Of a stretch of DNA of 64,000 nt, positions 51,438-60,196 are shown piece by piece. Location of the stretch: contig NZ_JAFFJX010000001.1 in NCBI RefSeq assembly GCF_016924755.1, positions 434,001 through 498,000 on the forward strand, in the 5' to 3' direction. This DNA is from Longitalea arenae (GTDB lineage: Bacteria > Bacteroidota > Bacteroidia > Chitinophagales > Chitinophagaceae). The position numbers were made by a program, and so were the translations under genes. Under the pieces are notes generated by a model. It was given only the letters and a program-made list of their open reading frames with translations, ran no database searches and had not been told where the DNA came from. How positions within the stretch are numbered: the first letter of the stretch is position 1; each line of letters begins with the position of its first letter.

Positions 51438-51585
51438 ACTTCGCTCAAAGAACTGTTTGTTGAAGATGCTACAACAAATATTACGATGAAGAACTGGCGT
51501 AACGAGCACTAATAAAAGTTACTTCCGCAATTACCGGGTGGAAAATAAGACCGGCTTTATTTAATTAACCCTTAAAAAAGTACCA

Positions 51586-52686
51586 ATGAAAAATATTCGT
51601 GTAAACGCCTACCAGGTTGCGCTTGTGTTTAAACGCGGCGTATACCAGCGTATGCTGAAAGAAGGAAATTACTGGTTCTGGAAAAATGAAACAGTACATA
51701 TTTACAATATAACGCAGCCATTCGTTGCGCCTGTTGAGCTGAACATCCTGTTGCAGGACCCTGCCCTGGCAGATGCCCTGCATGTAGTAGAGGTGAAGGA
51801 CAATGAGATCGTTTTGCAGTACGAAAATGGATTACTGAAACAGGTATTGACTGCAGGCCGCTACACTTTCTGGAAAAGTCTGATGCAGTATGATTTCGTT
51901 CGGGCCGACATCAGTAAGATCGAGATCACTGAAAATATCGATCGTGCTGCTTTGCAGCATAAACTGGTGGCGCCTTATGTACGCTGCTTTAACATCGAGA
52001 ACAACGAGCAGGGCGTATTGTATGTTGATGGTAAGTATGTGCAGACCCTGCAGGCGGGGGTCTATTTCTGGTGGAAAAATGGGATTGCTATTTTGATCAA
52101 TAAACTGGATATGCGTCAGCAGCAGGCAGAAATAAACGGTCAGGAAATTCTGACCAAAGACAAAGCGGCGCTGCGCATAAATGCCTGGGCACAGTATAAG
52201 GTAACCGATATAGAAAAGGCCATGTTGCAGAACAAGGACTTCAGTTACCAGCTGTACATGATATTTCAGCTGGCGTTGCGCGAATATGTGGGCGCACTGC
52301 CATTTGACGAACTGTTGGAGAAGAAAGAAAGCATTACTCCTTTCATTCTGGAAACTGTAAAGGCAAGTACAGAAGCGCTGGGTGTGGAAGTAAGTGGCTT
52401 TGGTATCCGCGACATCATACTGCCTGGCGACGTGAAGGAGATCATGAACCAGGTATTGATCGCAGAAAAGAAGGCGCAGGCCAATATCATCATGCGGCGC
52501 GAAGAAACAGCCAGCACCCGGAGCCTGTTGAACACTGCCAAGCTGATGGAAGAAAATGCGATGCTGTGGAAATTGAAGGAAATGGAATACGTGGAAAAGA
52601 TCGCCGATAAGATCAGTAATATCAGTGTGAACGGCAATGGTGTATTGATCGATCAGCTGAAGCAGATCCTGGTATCGCAGAAATAA
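51586..52686 (+). CDS. Slipin/SPFH (Band 7) family protein
   Basis: 366 residues. Stomatin/prohibitin-like SPFH core: TKDKAALRINAWAQYKVTDIEKAML, VGALPFDELLEKKESITPFILETVKASTEALGVEVSGFGIRDIILPGDVKEIMNQVLIAEKKAQANIIMRREETASTRS, and a coiled-coil C-terminus. Two N-terminal repeats (VYQRMLKEGNYWFWKNE, VLTAGRYTFWKSL, VQTLQAGVYFWWKNG) are present and there is no obvious membrane helix. Slipins of this type are recurrent neighbours of rtcB. Located between the RNA block and rtcB. Confidence 0.85.
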   Translation: MKNIRVNAYQVALVFKRGVYQRMLKEGNYWFWKNETVHIYNITQPFVAPVELNILLQDPALADALHVVEVKDNEIVLQYENGLLKQVLTAGRYTFWKSLMQYDFVRADISKIEITENIDRAALQHKLVAPYVRCFNIENNEQGVLYVDGKYVQTLQAGVYFWWKNGIAILINKLDMRQQQAEINGQEILTKDKAALRINAWAQYKVTDIEKAMLQNKDFSYQLYMIFQLALREYVGALPFDELLEKKESITPFILETVKASTEALGVEVSGFGIRDIILPGDVKEIMNQVLIAEKKAQANIIMRREETASTRSLLNTAKLMEENAMLWKLKEMEYVEKIADKISNISVNGNGVLIDQLKQILVSQK

Positions 52687-52768
52687 AACAGCCTTTTTAC
52701 AGACGCCCGACATAGATCTGTACATCAGTTAGGTACAGCAGTATCAGAAGTTGTATAGCCTTGAGAAG

Positions 52769-52801
52769 AAAGCAGTCCCCGGTTCGCGGGGCTGCTTTTA
52801 T
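52769..52801 (+). terminator. Terminator between slipin and the DinB/rtcB pair
   Basis: Stem AAAGCAG / CTGCTTT continued by CCCCG / CGGGG with one bulged T, followed by TTTTATTT. Suggests that slipin ends one unit and the following two genes start another, or that partial read-through sets their ratio. Confidence 0.8.
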
Positions 52802-52846
52802 TTCCCTTCGATCAAACCGATAAGCTCAACCCAAAAGCATTAATGT

Positions 52847-53413
52847 ATGGTGACACAAGTAGTTAATAAAATTGAGATAGAGCTGAAACAAACATTTGAT
52901 GAATTATTCAAATGGTTTAACATTGATAATGAGCTTTTACATTATGCACCCGACAACACCGGATGGAGCATTCGTAAAATTCTGGAACATGTTTCACTGA
53001 CAAACCATTATCTGTTAATGTTGATCAGAAAGGGAACAAAAAAAGCGTTGGAAAGATCAAAAAAACAAGAATTTTCAGGCATGTTGGCGGGCTATGACCT
53101 TGATTGGGAACGATTAAAACCAATCGGCCAGCACAGATCGTTTGCCTGGAGCCGGCCGGGTCATACGGAACCACGGGGCAGAATGCCGGTTGCCAAAATA
53201 CGGTACGAGCTGGAACAACAATTGAAGCAATGCTGTATGCTTCTATCAACATTGCAGCATGGTGAAGGGGTGCTGCATAAAACTATGATGAGTGTAAATA
53301 ATTTGGGTAAGATAGACGTTTACCATTATATATACTTTGTGGTTCAACATGCCAAAAGGCATATTACACAGATGGAAGCGGTTGAAATTGAGTTTAATCT
53401 TGGCGTAAGCTAA
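52847..53413 (+). CDS. DinB-superfamily protein
   Basis: 188 residues of the DinB/YfiT four-helix type: TFDELFKWFNIDNELLHYAPDNTGWSIRKILEHVSLTNHYLLMLI and DVYHYIYFVVQHAKRHITQM supply the His residues of the metal site. These proteins are often thiol-dependent transferases; no substrate is assigned. It ends 11 bases before rtcB, suggesting co-translation and a role tied to RNA repair. Confidence 0.8.
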   Translation: MVTQVVNKIEIELKQTFDELFKWFNIDNELLHYAPDNTGWSIRKILEHVSLTNHYLLMLIRKGTKKALERSKKQEFSGMLAGYDLDWERLKPIGQHRSFAWSRPGHTEPRGRMPVAKIRYELEQQLKQCCMLLSTLQHGEGVLHKTMMSVNNLGKIDVYHYIYFVVQHAKRHITQMEAVEIEFNLGVS

Positions 53414-53424
53414 TAAAACAAATT

Positions 53425-54888
53425 ATGGCGAAGTTAAAAATATCAGGAAAAGAGTTACGGGCAATCGGTTATCCTGAAGGACCGGTGATAAGCATTGCCA
53501 TGAACGTAATGGAGAAGAACTATAAGCATGAGAAAAAGGAGGATGTGATGGATCTATTGAGAAAAATATTAAGCGCTCCGGTAGAGTATGAGAACGATGC
53601 GGTATTGGGTTTAATAGCACAACAACTTATACCAAAGAAAATAGACGAACCGGGCGAAGTTATAGAATTGAATACAACAGGTATCCCATTTAATGTATTT
53701 GGCGGTGAGTTTATTGAAGAAGGCGCAATGCATCAGATGCAACAGGCGGCCCGTTTACCTATCAGCGTGGCCGGGGCATTAATGCCCGATGCGCATGCGG
53801 GCTATGGCCTGCCGATCGGTGGGGTACTGGCAACAGAAAATGCGGTAATACCTTATGGCGTTGGTGTTGATATCGGATGCCGTATGTGTTTAAGCGTATT
53901 CCCCATCAATCCCAAAGAATTGGTGCAAAGGGAACATTTCTTTACACGTGAGTTAAATGAAGCTACACTGTTTGGTAGCGGAGCTGTTTTTGAAGAAGCC
54001 GCCGATCATGAAGTAATGGAGCGGAAAGAATTTGATGAGCTGCCCTTGCTGAAAGGATTGCAAACAAGGGCCTGGAAGCAACTGGGATCGAGCGGATCTG
54101 GAAACCACTTTGCAGAATTTGGATTGGTTGAAGTAGCTGAGAAAGATGGCGTACTGGGCATCGATGCCGGATTGTACATTGGTTTATTAACCCATTCCGG
54201 TTCAAGGGCCTTAGGGGCCAATATCGCGAATCATTATACTAAGCTCGCAAGAGAAATGAGGCGATTGCCCGGTGACGCCGCCAACCTGGCCTGGCTGCAA
54301 TTAGACGAACCGGAAGGCATTGAATACTGGATGGCTATGAACCTGGCCGGTGATTATGCATCTGCCTGTCATCATGTAATTCATAACAAGATTGCAAAGG
54401 CGATTGGTGAGAGGCCCATAACCATGGTTGAAAATCACCACAATTTTGCATGGAAGGAAATGATGGTGGATAATGATGGAAAAGTGAAGGAACTGATCGT
54501 TCACCGGAAAGGCGCCACCCCGGCAGGAAAAGATGTGCTGGGTATCATACCCGGATCCATGACCGCTCCCGGCTTTATTGTAAAAGGTAAAGGACAGGCG
54601 GCATCTGTTTCGTCTGCATCCCATGGCGCCGGTCGTAAAATGAGCCGTACCAAAGCTTTGAATTCCATTACACATAAAGAGCTGAAAGAACAGCTGCAGC
54701 GGGCAGGGGTGAAATTGCTGGGAGGCGGGCTGGATGAAGCACCACATGCCTACAAGGATATTGAGGTGGTGATGAAAAGCCAGTCGGCCCTGATTGATAT
54801 AGTGGGTAAGTTCTCACCAAAGATTGTAAAAATGGATGGAACAGAACCAAAGAAATGGAAAATAAAAAACCAGGTGGACGGTGAATAA
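53425..54888 (+). CDS. rtcB: RNA-splicing ligase RtcB
   Basis: 487 residues. RtcB seals 2',3'-cyclic phosphate and 5'-OH RNA ends with GTP and Mn2+, restoring broken tRNAs. Metal ligands: GVDIGCRM (Cys about residue 151), HSGSRALG, VENHHNFAWKE. The guanylated His is in SASHGAGRKMSR (about residue 401). N-terminal region (residues 1-80) is longer than in short homologues. Context: nine tRNA genes, a YkuK nuclease gene, tRNA-like RNAs and a slipin gene lie just upstream. Confidence 0.96.
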   Translation: MAKLKISGKELRAIGYPEGPVISIAMNVMEKNYKHEKKEDVMDLLRKILSAPVEYENDAVLGLIAQQLIPKKIDEPGEVIELNTTGIPFNVFGGEFIEEGAMHQMQQAARLPISVAGALMPDAHAGYGLPIGGVLATENAVIPYGVGVDIGCRMCLSVFPINPKELVQREHFFTRELNEATLFGSGAVFEEAADHEVMERKEFDELPLLKGLQTRAWKQLGSSGSGNHFAEFGLVEVAEKDGVLGIDAGLYIGLLTHSGSRALGANIANHYTKLAREMRRLPGDAANLAWLQLDEPEGIEYWMAMNLAGDYASACHHVIHNKIAKAIGERPITMVENHHNFAWKEMMVDNDGKVKELIVHRKGATPAGKDVLGIIPGSMTAPGFIVKGKGQAASVSSASHGAGRKMSRTKALNSITHKELKEQLQRAGVKLLGGGLDEAPHAYKDIEVVMKSQSALIDIVGKFSPKIVKMDGTEPKKWKIKNQVDGE

Positions 54889-54938
54889 TGATACATGTCC
54901 GAAGTAGCAGTACTTCGGCATTGTCATTTTATAACTCA

Positions 54939-56042
54939 TCAAGTGTTCGATAATTTCTCGAAAACATAAGAAAGCGGGCTTTGCTCCAGGATCACGCGGT
55001 GCGATTGCCCGTTTTCTTCTTTCCATTTCACCAGCCGGATATTATCACCCTCAATTTCAATACCCGTAATATCTCCATCGGCAAAACAGCAGCAACCGGT
55101 ATTGAAGTAGGAAGGGATCACCATCGTTTTGTGAAATTGCTTTCCGGCATATTCAGCTTTTCTTTTCTCAAGTTCTGCCTCTATGTTTTGAATGGCTGTA
55201 GTGTCTTTTTCCGTCCTTGCTTTTTCGAGTTGTTTGGTAAGCCGTTCTATATGGTCTAAGGAAGCAAATACCGGTTTATGAGTGTGGCCTGAAATGAACA
55301 GCAGGTCTTTTTGTGTAGCGCTCCATTCATACATCATGATATTGTGTTTATCAACAAGCTCAAAGGAGTCGGAGGTTGAGTTGACGCTGATCTCCAAAAA
55401 GCGTTGTAAAGGTGTCCAGATAGCAGCAACAAACCAGGTGCTGAAGGCATTGCCATCGCTTTTTTGATCGCCCTGATGGCCATGGGTACATAAAATAGAA
55501 TACAGTCGGTTATTATAGGTAGTTGTAAGTAACAGCCCTTCATACACCACAAGCTTGTCACCAAAAACGGGTTTCAGATAACGGTTACGGGGAATGTCGA
55601 ATTTCCATTGCAGGTCGTGGTTGCCAAAGACCCGGTAATATTTGTCCGCTTGCAAAAAGCGTAATTCAGCCTTAAAACCTGCCATGTTCTTTTCCATGAC
55701 GATCTCAGGTTTGTTTTCCCATAGTTCTTCGCAATCACCCAGGTTAATAAGATGGAAAGCGTTGTTATAATAATAGTCAAGCGCATTCAGATAATTTTTT
55801 TCCGCCAGGCGATGATCATCGGCCCAGTCACCGGCGCCTTTGTGTTCATCAGATAGAATGATGAACCGGCCGCTGGAAAGGTCGAAGGGAACAATGATGC
55901 CGCAGCTCGATTTTTTATTCCTGATATTTTTAAGAAGCGCTGTTAATGAGGCAAATATCTTATCCTTTTGAGGTGACGTGGAAAGCCGTTCCGCCAGCCA
56001 GGTAACAGGTCTCTTGAATAAACGTTGCAACAGTTTTTTCAT
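54939..56042 (-). CDS. Calcineurin-like metallophosphoesterase
   Basis: 367 residues. Metal ligands in FIILSDEHKGAGDWADDHRL (D-x-H type), INLGDCEELWE (GDxxE) and FGNHDLQW (GNHD), then CTHGHQGDQ and SGHTHKPVF. A coiled-coil segment (LTKQLEKARTEKDTTAIQNIEAELEKRK) is inserted before the C-terminal domain. Convergent with rtcB; substrate unknown, possibly nucleotides or phospholipids. Confidence 0.9.
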   Translation of the reverse strand: MKKLLQRLFKRPVTWLAERLSTSPQKDKIFASLTALLKNIRNKKSSCGIIVPFDLSSGRFIILSDEHKGAGDWADDHRLAEKNYLNALDYYYNNAFHLINLGDCEELWENKPEIVMEKNMAGFKAELRFLQADKYYRVFGNHDLQWKFDIPRNRYLKPVFGDKLVVYEGLLLTTTYNNRLYSILCTHGHQGDQKSDGNAFSTWFVAAIWTPLQRFLEISVNSTSDSFELVDKHNIMMYEWSATQKDLLFISGHTHKPVFASLDHIERLTKQLEKARTEKDTTAIQNIEAELEKRKAEYAGKQFHKTMVIPSYFNTGCCCFADGDITGIEIEGDNIRLVKWKEENGQSHRVILEQSPLSYVFEKLSNT

Positions 56043-56249
56043 GCCCGAAAATCAGGTTTTTTTCAATTGCCTGAAATGTATTACTTTAGTAAGATAGCAA
56101 TTCACAGTCATTTATAGATCAATACGGGTTAATAGTTTACCCAGGCAATATTAAAATGAGCCTGGTCCTCTCCGGAATCCTGCCCTGCTATTTCAAACAG
56201 GCAGTTTCGCCTAAATACAGGATTGCCTGCGAACAAAACATATGCAGCA

Positions 56250-56786
56250 ATGAAACAACAACTTTCGTTTGCGACTCCCACCAATTTGCAACGCTGGTTC
56301 TGGGTATTATTGGCCATCAACTGCTTTTTTATTATCGCCTCCAAATGGTATATGCAGCCCCTCGCTACGAACGAAATAGTTCGCTTTGAACTGGCCAAGG
56401 AGCTTTCGGTGGCAGAAAGGATCATTCAGGAATGGGAAACACATGGTAAACTGAACCATGCCATCATTGGCATTTATATCGACTTTCTGTTTATTGTTCT
56501 ATATACTTCGGGTTTGTCAGTGGCCTGTATTTATTTTGGCCGCTTAAGCGGCCATGAGATATTAATGCGGACTGGCAAGTTTTTTACCTACCTGTTAATA
56601 GTTGCAGGCATTTGTGATGTTGTTGAAAATATTGCCATGTTAAAAAGTTTGCAGGGAACAGCTACGCACTGGTCGGTATTGCTGGCTTACGACATGGCCA
56701 CCACAAAATTTTCCATAGTGATCCTGTCGGTGTTGTATATAGCGGTTTGCGGGGTGTTCAGATTGCTACGGAAAATAACGTTATGA
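56250..56786 (+). CDS. Four-helix membrane protein of unknown function
   Basis: 178 residues from the ATG at 56250. Hydrophobic segments (WFWVLLAINCFFIIASKWY, AIIGIYIDFLFIVLYTSGLSVACIYFG, KFFTYLLIVAGICDVVENIAML, KFSIVILSVLYIAVCGVF). No family recognised. Stop is 10 bases from the stop of the convergent acyltransferase gene. Confidence 0.7.
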   Translation: MKQQLSFATPTNLQRWFWVLLAINCFFIIASKWYMQPLATNEIVRFELAKELSVAERIIQEWETHGKLNHAIIGIYIDFLFIVLYTSGLSVACIYFGRLSGHEILMRTGKFFTYLLIVAGICDVVENIAMLKSLQGTATHWSVLLAYDMATTKFSIVILSVLYIAVCGVFRLLRKITL

Positions 56787-56796
56787 CGTAACAATA

Positions 56797-57975
56797 TTAT
56801 ACCTTGATATAGATCTTCTTCTTGTCCATTACATAAACGATCATCCAGTAAAAGGCGATCATACAAATGGCATAAAGCAAGGAACCATTTTTCAGGTTTG
56901 GCGAAATGGGTTTGCAAATGTGTTGGTAGAACCAGGGCAATGCACTGGTATACACTTTTTTTCCTTCCTCATCAATATGGTCAACCCAGCGAAAAAGTGC
57001 AATGACCCGTGGCAAAAATCCGCTTAGGAAGAATATAAAGAGGGCATTTTTTCCGAATACATCAAAAAAGCGGCTCCAGGCGCCTTTCGCTTCTTTAAAC
57101 TCGATCAGGAATATACATAACGAAAGTACCAGGATGGCCAGCCCGGTCGTGTACAATACGTAGGAGCTTGTCCATATTTTTTTATTGATAGGGAAAACCA
57201 TATCCCACACCAGGCCGGTAAAGATCAGTAAGCAACCGGCTACAAAGAGGTGCGACAGCATTTCGAAATTCTTTCCCTTTTGTTGAATATAAAAGCCCAC
57301 GAAATAACCGAAGATGACCTGCACAATGGCCGTGAGCGTACTGGTAATTCCTTCCGGATCAAATGCCAAGCCTTCGCCACGATACATATGCGCATCGCCG
57401 AGAATGCTTTTGTCTACCTGCAGGCCAAAGTAACCGTTCAGGCTGTATGGGTCGGCCGGATTTCCGAAAAGCAAACAAAGCATCCAGTATGCCAGTAGGA
57501 GTACAACGGCAGCGACAAAAGCGCCTCGTATTTTAAAGAAGTAAATGATCAGGGAGGCGAAGAAATAACTTAAGGCAATACGTTGCAGTACTCCCATTAT
57601 GCGGATGCCGATAATGTTATTGTTTGCATCTGTATATTCCCATGCTTTAAACACTAATTGCTCATCGTGCCACCGCACAAAGGGCGACCAGTTCAGAAAG
57701 AACCCAATGAGAAATATCAACAGGGTGCGGGTGATCACTTTTTTAAGGAAGGCCGCCGTTCCTGCTTCTTGTAACCGGGGCATTACAAATGCCAGGGCAT
57801 TGCCGACAGCAAACAAAAAGAAAGGAAAAACCAGGTCGGTAGGGGTGCAACCATGCCAGGGCGCATGTGCCAGCGGTGCATAAAGGTTCGACCAGCTGCC
57901 GGGGTTATTTACCAGTATCATGAAAGCAACCGTAGCGCCCCGGAAAACATCAAGGGAATAGAAGCGTTTCTGCAA
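56797..57975 (-). CDS. DUF5009/HGSNAT-like membrane acyltransferase
   Basis: About 392 residues. Family start RFYSLDVFRGATVAFMILVNNPGSWSNLYAPLAHAPWHGCTPTDLVFPFFLFAVGNALAF, then about ten helices. Related to heparan-alpha-glucosaminide N-acetyltransferase; moves an acetyl group across the membrane onto amino sugars. I chose the TTG at 57975, just before QKRFYSLD; the frame is open to a TTG at 58023. The site of action is the inner membrane. Confidence 0.85.
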   Translation of the reverse strand: MQKRFYSLDVFRGATVAFMILVNNPGSWSNLYAPLAHAPWHGCTPTDLVFPFFLFAVGNALAFVMPRLQEAGTAAFLKKVITRTLLIFLIGFFLNWSPFVRWHDEQLVFKAWEYTDANNNIIGIRIMGVLQRIALSYFFASLIIYFFKIRGAFVAAVVLLLAYWMLCLLFGNPADPYSLNGYFGLQVDKSILGDAHMYRGEGLAFDPEGITSTLTAIVQVIFGYFVGFYIQQKGKNFEMLSHLFVAGCLLIFTGLVWDMVFPINKKIWTSSYVLYTTGLAILVLSLCIFLIEFKEAKGAWSRFFDVFGKNALFIFFLSGFLPRVIALFRWVDHIDEEGKKVYTSALPWFYQHICKPISPNLKNGSLLYAICMIAFYWMIVYVMDKKKIYIKV

Positions 57976-58483
57976 TGAATTACATTTAAAAGGAAAGATA
58001 AGGAACCTGTTAACAGTAAACAATAGCTTGCCGGCAAAGCGGGCATTTCTGTAGCTGTAAACGGTGGGCGGTTTTCTGCAACAGGTGTTGGTCTTCGTGA
58101 ACTACAATATTTAATCTTTTATAGGCGTTTTTTGGCATGAAAATATGAGTAAGCAGGGCTCGCAAACAGGAGATTTCCCTTGGTTAAAATTCCTTTGCAG
58201 ATAATGCTTAACTGACGGAAATAACCGGTTTTCTGCGGTTTATTACTTATTTATTAGGTTAATAAATAATACCTGCTTTTACAGCTGTTGAAAAACTGTT
58301 TATTGAAATGATTAATTTACCTTGCGGCATTTGCTAGCAGGCAGGGTTAAAAAGTGTAGGGTTCCCGCTTTAATGTGGTTTTTCAATTATTGATAAATGA
58401 TTGGGACTGAGAAAAAGGCATTTTTAGTTGAAAAATAAGGGTTTAAGTTTTTTTGCACATGTTTATACACATTAAAAAACACC

Positions 58484-58491
58484 TATATTTG
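58484..58491 (+). promoter_or_regulatory. -7 element of the polysaccharide operon
   Basis: TATATTTG, a full TAnnTTTG match, 362 bases before the antiterminator ATG. A TTTTTTG stretch lies 29 bases upstream. The transcript would have a leader of about 350 bases. Confidence 0.6.
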
Positions 58492-58497
58492 CACCCG

Positions 58498-58852
58498 TTC
58501 AGGTAGCATTTGCAGGCTTTTGCCAATGGAAGTACCGAATGGTTAAAACTTCCATGCTTTAGAATAAAAACATGGAAAGAATTCCTGTGGACGAGCTAAT
58601 TGTTACGCTAAATATATTTGAAAGTGGAAGGGTATAAAGAGTACTTCATCGAAGTGGCTCATTATGCCCTTTATTTTTGTGCCTACTGATGAGTTGATAT
58701 GGTTTAAGTGGCTTTTAACCAATCAGTTATGGAAAAAGATTCTGTGACTGACGAGGCGAAGCTATGCACAGTTCCGGCGCTGTGTTTGCACCTTTTTCTT
58801 ATCTAATTTCAATCACGTTTGCTTTTTTTTAGACCTGGTCTTTTAGTGCTTT
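58498..58852 (+). promoter_or_regulatory. Long untranslated leader of the polysaccharide operon
   Basis: No ORF of interest. Contains GGAAGT / ACTTCC and GCACAG / CTGTGT hairpins; the latter (about 58764-58785) is followed by a CCTTTTTCTT run, i.e. an intrinsic-terminator-like attenuator. UpxY-type antiterminators act on such leaders. The preceding stretch 58024-58483 shows nothing I can identify. Confidence 0.5.
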
Positions 58853-59362
58853 ATGGCTACAGCAACATCAAAAAAATGGTTTGCCATTTATACCCGGCCC
58901 CGCTGGGAGAAAAAGGTGCATAAGCTTTTGGAGGAAAAAGGCATTGAAAGTTATTGCCCGCTGAATAAGGTGCATCGCAAGTGGAGTGATCGCATCAAAC
59001 TGGTTGATGAGCCGCTGTTCAAATCCTATGTGTTTGTAAAAGTGAATGAAGATGAAAAAACGCAGGTGCGTATGACAAGTGGCGTGGTGAACTTTATTTA
59101 CTGGTTAGGAAAGCCGGCCATTATTAAAGAAAAGGAAATTCTGACGATTAAGAAATTTCTGAATGAGCATCACGATGTGGAGGTGCGTCCTGTTGATATC
59201 AAAGCCGGTAAAAAGGTAATGGTGCAAAGTGGAATTTTAATGGGTAAGGAAGGCACTGTTAAAAAGGTGTTGCACAAAACAGTAGAAGTTGTAATTGAAA
59301 GTATTGGGTTTGTTCTTTCGGCTTATATTGATAAATCAAAAATTGTAGTTCTTGAAAAATAG
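58853..59362 (+). CDS. UpxY-family transcription antiterminator (NusG/RfaH-like)
   Basis: 169 residues. NGN domain (KKWFAIYTRPRWEKKVHKLLEEKGIESYCPLN...) and C-terminal KOW motif (VMVQSGILMGKEGTVKKVL). These RNA-polymerase-binding factors prevent premature termination in the leader of their own polysaccharide operon. First gene of the operon, followed by export genes at short spacing. Confidence 0.92.
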   Translation: MATATSKKWFAIYTRPRWEKKVHKLLEEKGIESYCPLNKVHRKWSDRIKLVDEPLFKSYVFVKVNEDEKTQVRMTSGVVNFIYWLGKPAIIKEKEILTIKKFLNEHHDVEVRPVDIKAGKKVMVQSGILMGKEGTVKKVLHKTVEVVIESIGFVLSAYIDKSKIVVLEK

Positions 59363-59386
59363 ACCATTACCTAACCTCAATTCAAT

Positions 59387-60193
59387 ATGAAATACCTCCA
59401 GCTTGTAATATTTTCTTTTTGCGTTATAATGATCGCTACTTCTTGTAGTAACGTAAAGAACTTTCAATATTTGCAGGGATCTTTTGATACGGCACGCATA
59501 AGCAAAGTGCAGGTGCCTGAACCTGTAATACAAAAGGGTGATTTGCTCAACATTACTGTGTACAGTGATGACCCGTTGGCGACAGCGGCGGTAACCCGAC
59601 AGGTTGGCGGAAGTGCTTCTCCGTTAACACTTTCGGCTGAAAGTAGTCCAAGTAATATATCAGCTAATGCGGCCGCTGGCTATCTCGTTGATCAAAAAGG
59701 CGATCTGCAGTTATATAAACTGGAAAGACTGCATGTAGAAGGAATGACCAAAGAGCAACTGGCCGATACGCTTGAATACTATTATACGAAGTTAGATCTG
59801 CTGAAGAACCCTTATGTGGAAGTTCGCTTTTTGAACTATAAAATTACGGTCATCGGGGAGGTTACCAGGCCTGGTCCGTTTACAGTTCCTACGGATAAGA
59901 TCAGCGCATTTGAAGCAATCGGCCTTGCAGGCGACATTACCATTTCCGGGCGAAGGGATAATGTGCTTGTGATAAGGGAAATCAATGGTGTTCGAACCTT
60001 TGGCCGGCTCAATCTACAAGACCCTAATGTGTTTTTGTCTCCCTATTATTATCTGCAACAAAATGATATGGTGGTGGTAGAGCCCGGAAAGATCAAGGCA
60101 GCGGTGAACAATCAGAATACATTTCAATATGTATCATTGGGTGCTACCTTACTATCTATCACCGCAGTATTTATAAGCCTCTTTAGAAGATAA
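59387..60193 (+). CDS. Polysaccharide export lipoprotein (Wza-like)
   Basis: 268 residues. Lipobox IATSC, Poly_export domain (IQKGDLLNITVYSDDP and LEYYYTKLDLLKNPYVEVRFLNYKITVIGEV) and an SLBB domain (GEVTRPGPFTVPTDKISAFEAIGLAGDI). A C-terminal hydrophobic helix (YVSLGATLLSITAVFISLF). Forms the outer-membrane export pore with the Wzc-like protein next to it (3 bases apart). Confidence 0.92.
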   Translation: MKYLQLVIFSFCVIMIATSCSNVKNFQYLQGSFDTARISKVQVPEPVIQKGDLLNITVYSDDPLATAAVTRQVGGSASPLTLSAESSPSNISANAAAGYLVDQKGDLQLYKLERLHVEGMTKEQLADTLEYYYTKLDLLKNPYVEVRFLNYKITVIGEVTRPGPFTVPTDKISAFEAIGLAGDITISGRRDNVLVIREINGVRTFGRLNLQDPNVFLSPYYYLQQNDMVVVEPGKIKAAVNNQNTFQYVSLGATLLSITAVFISLFRR

Positions 60194-60196
60194 CCT

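Noticed and set aside
51832-52725. 297-codon minus-strand ORF antisense to slipin
   Set aside because: Shadow frame with no family resemblance; slipin on the plus strand is clearly the coding strand.
48100-54900. Prophage or integrative element
   Set aside because: A tRNA array and PcfJ-like gene suggest mobility, but no integrase, portal, capsid or att repeat was seen.
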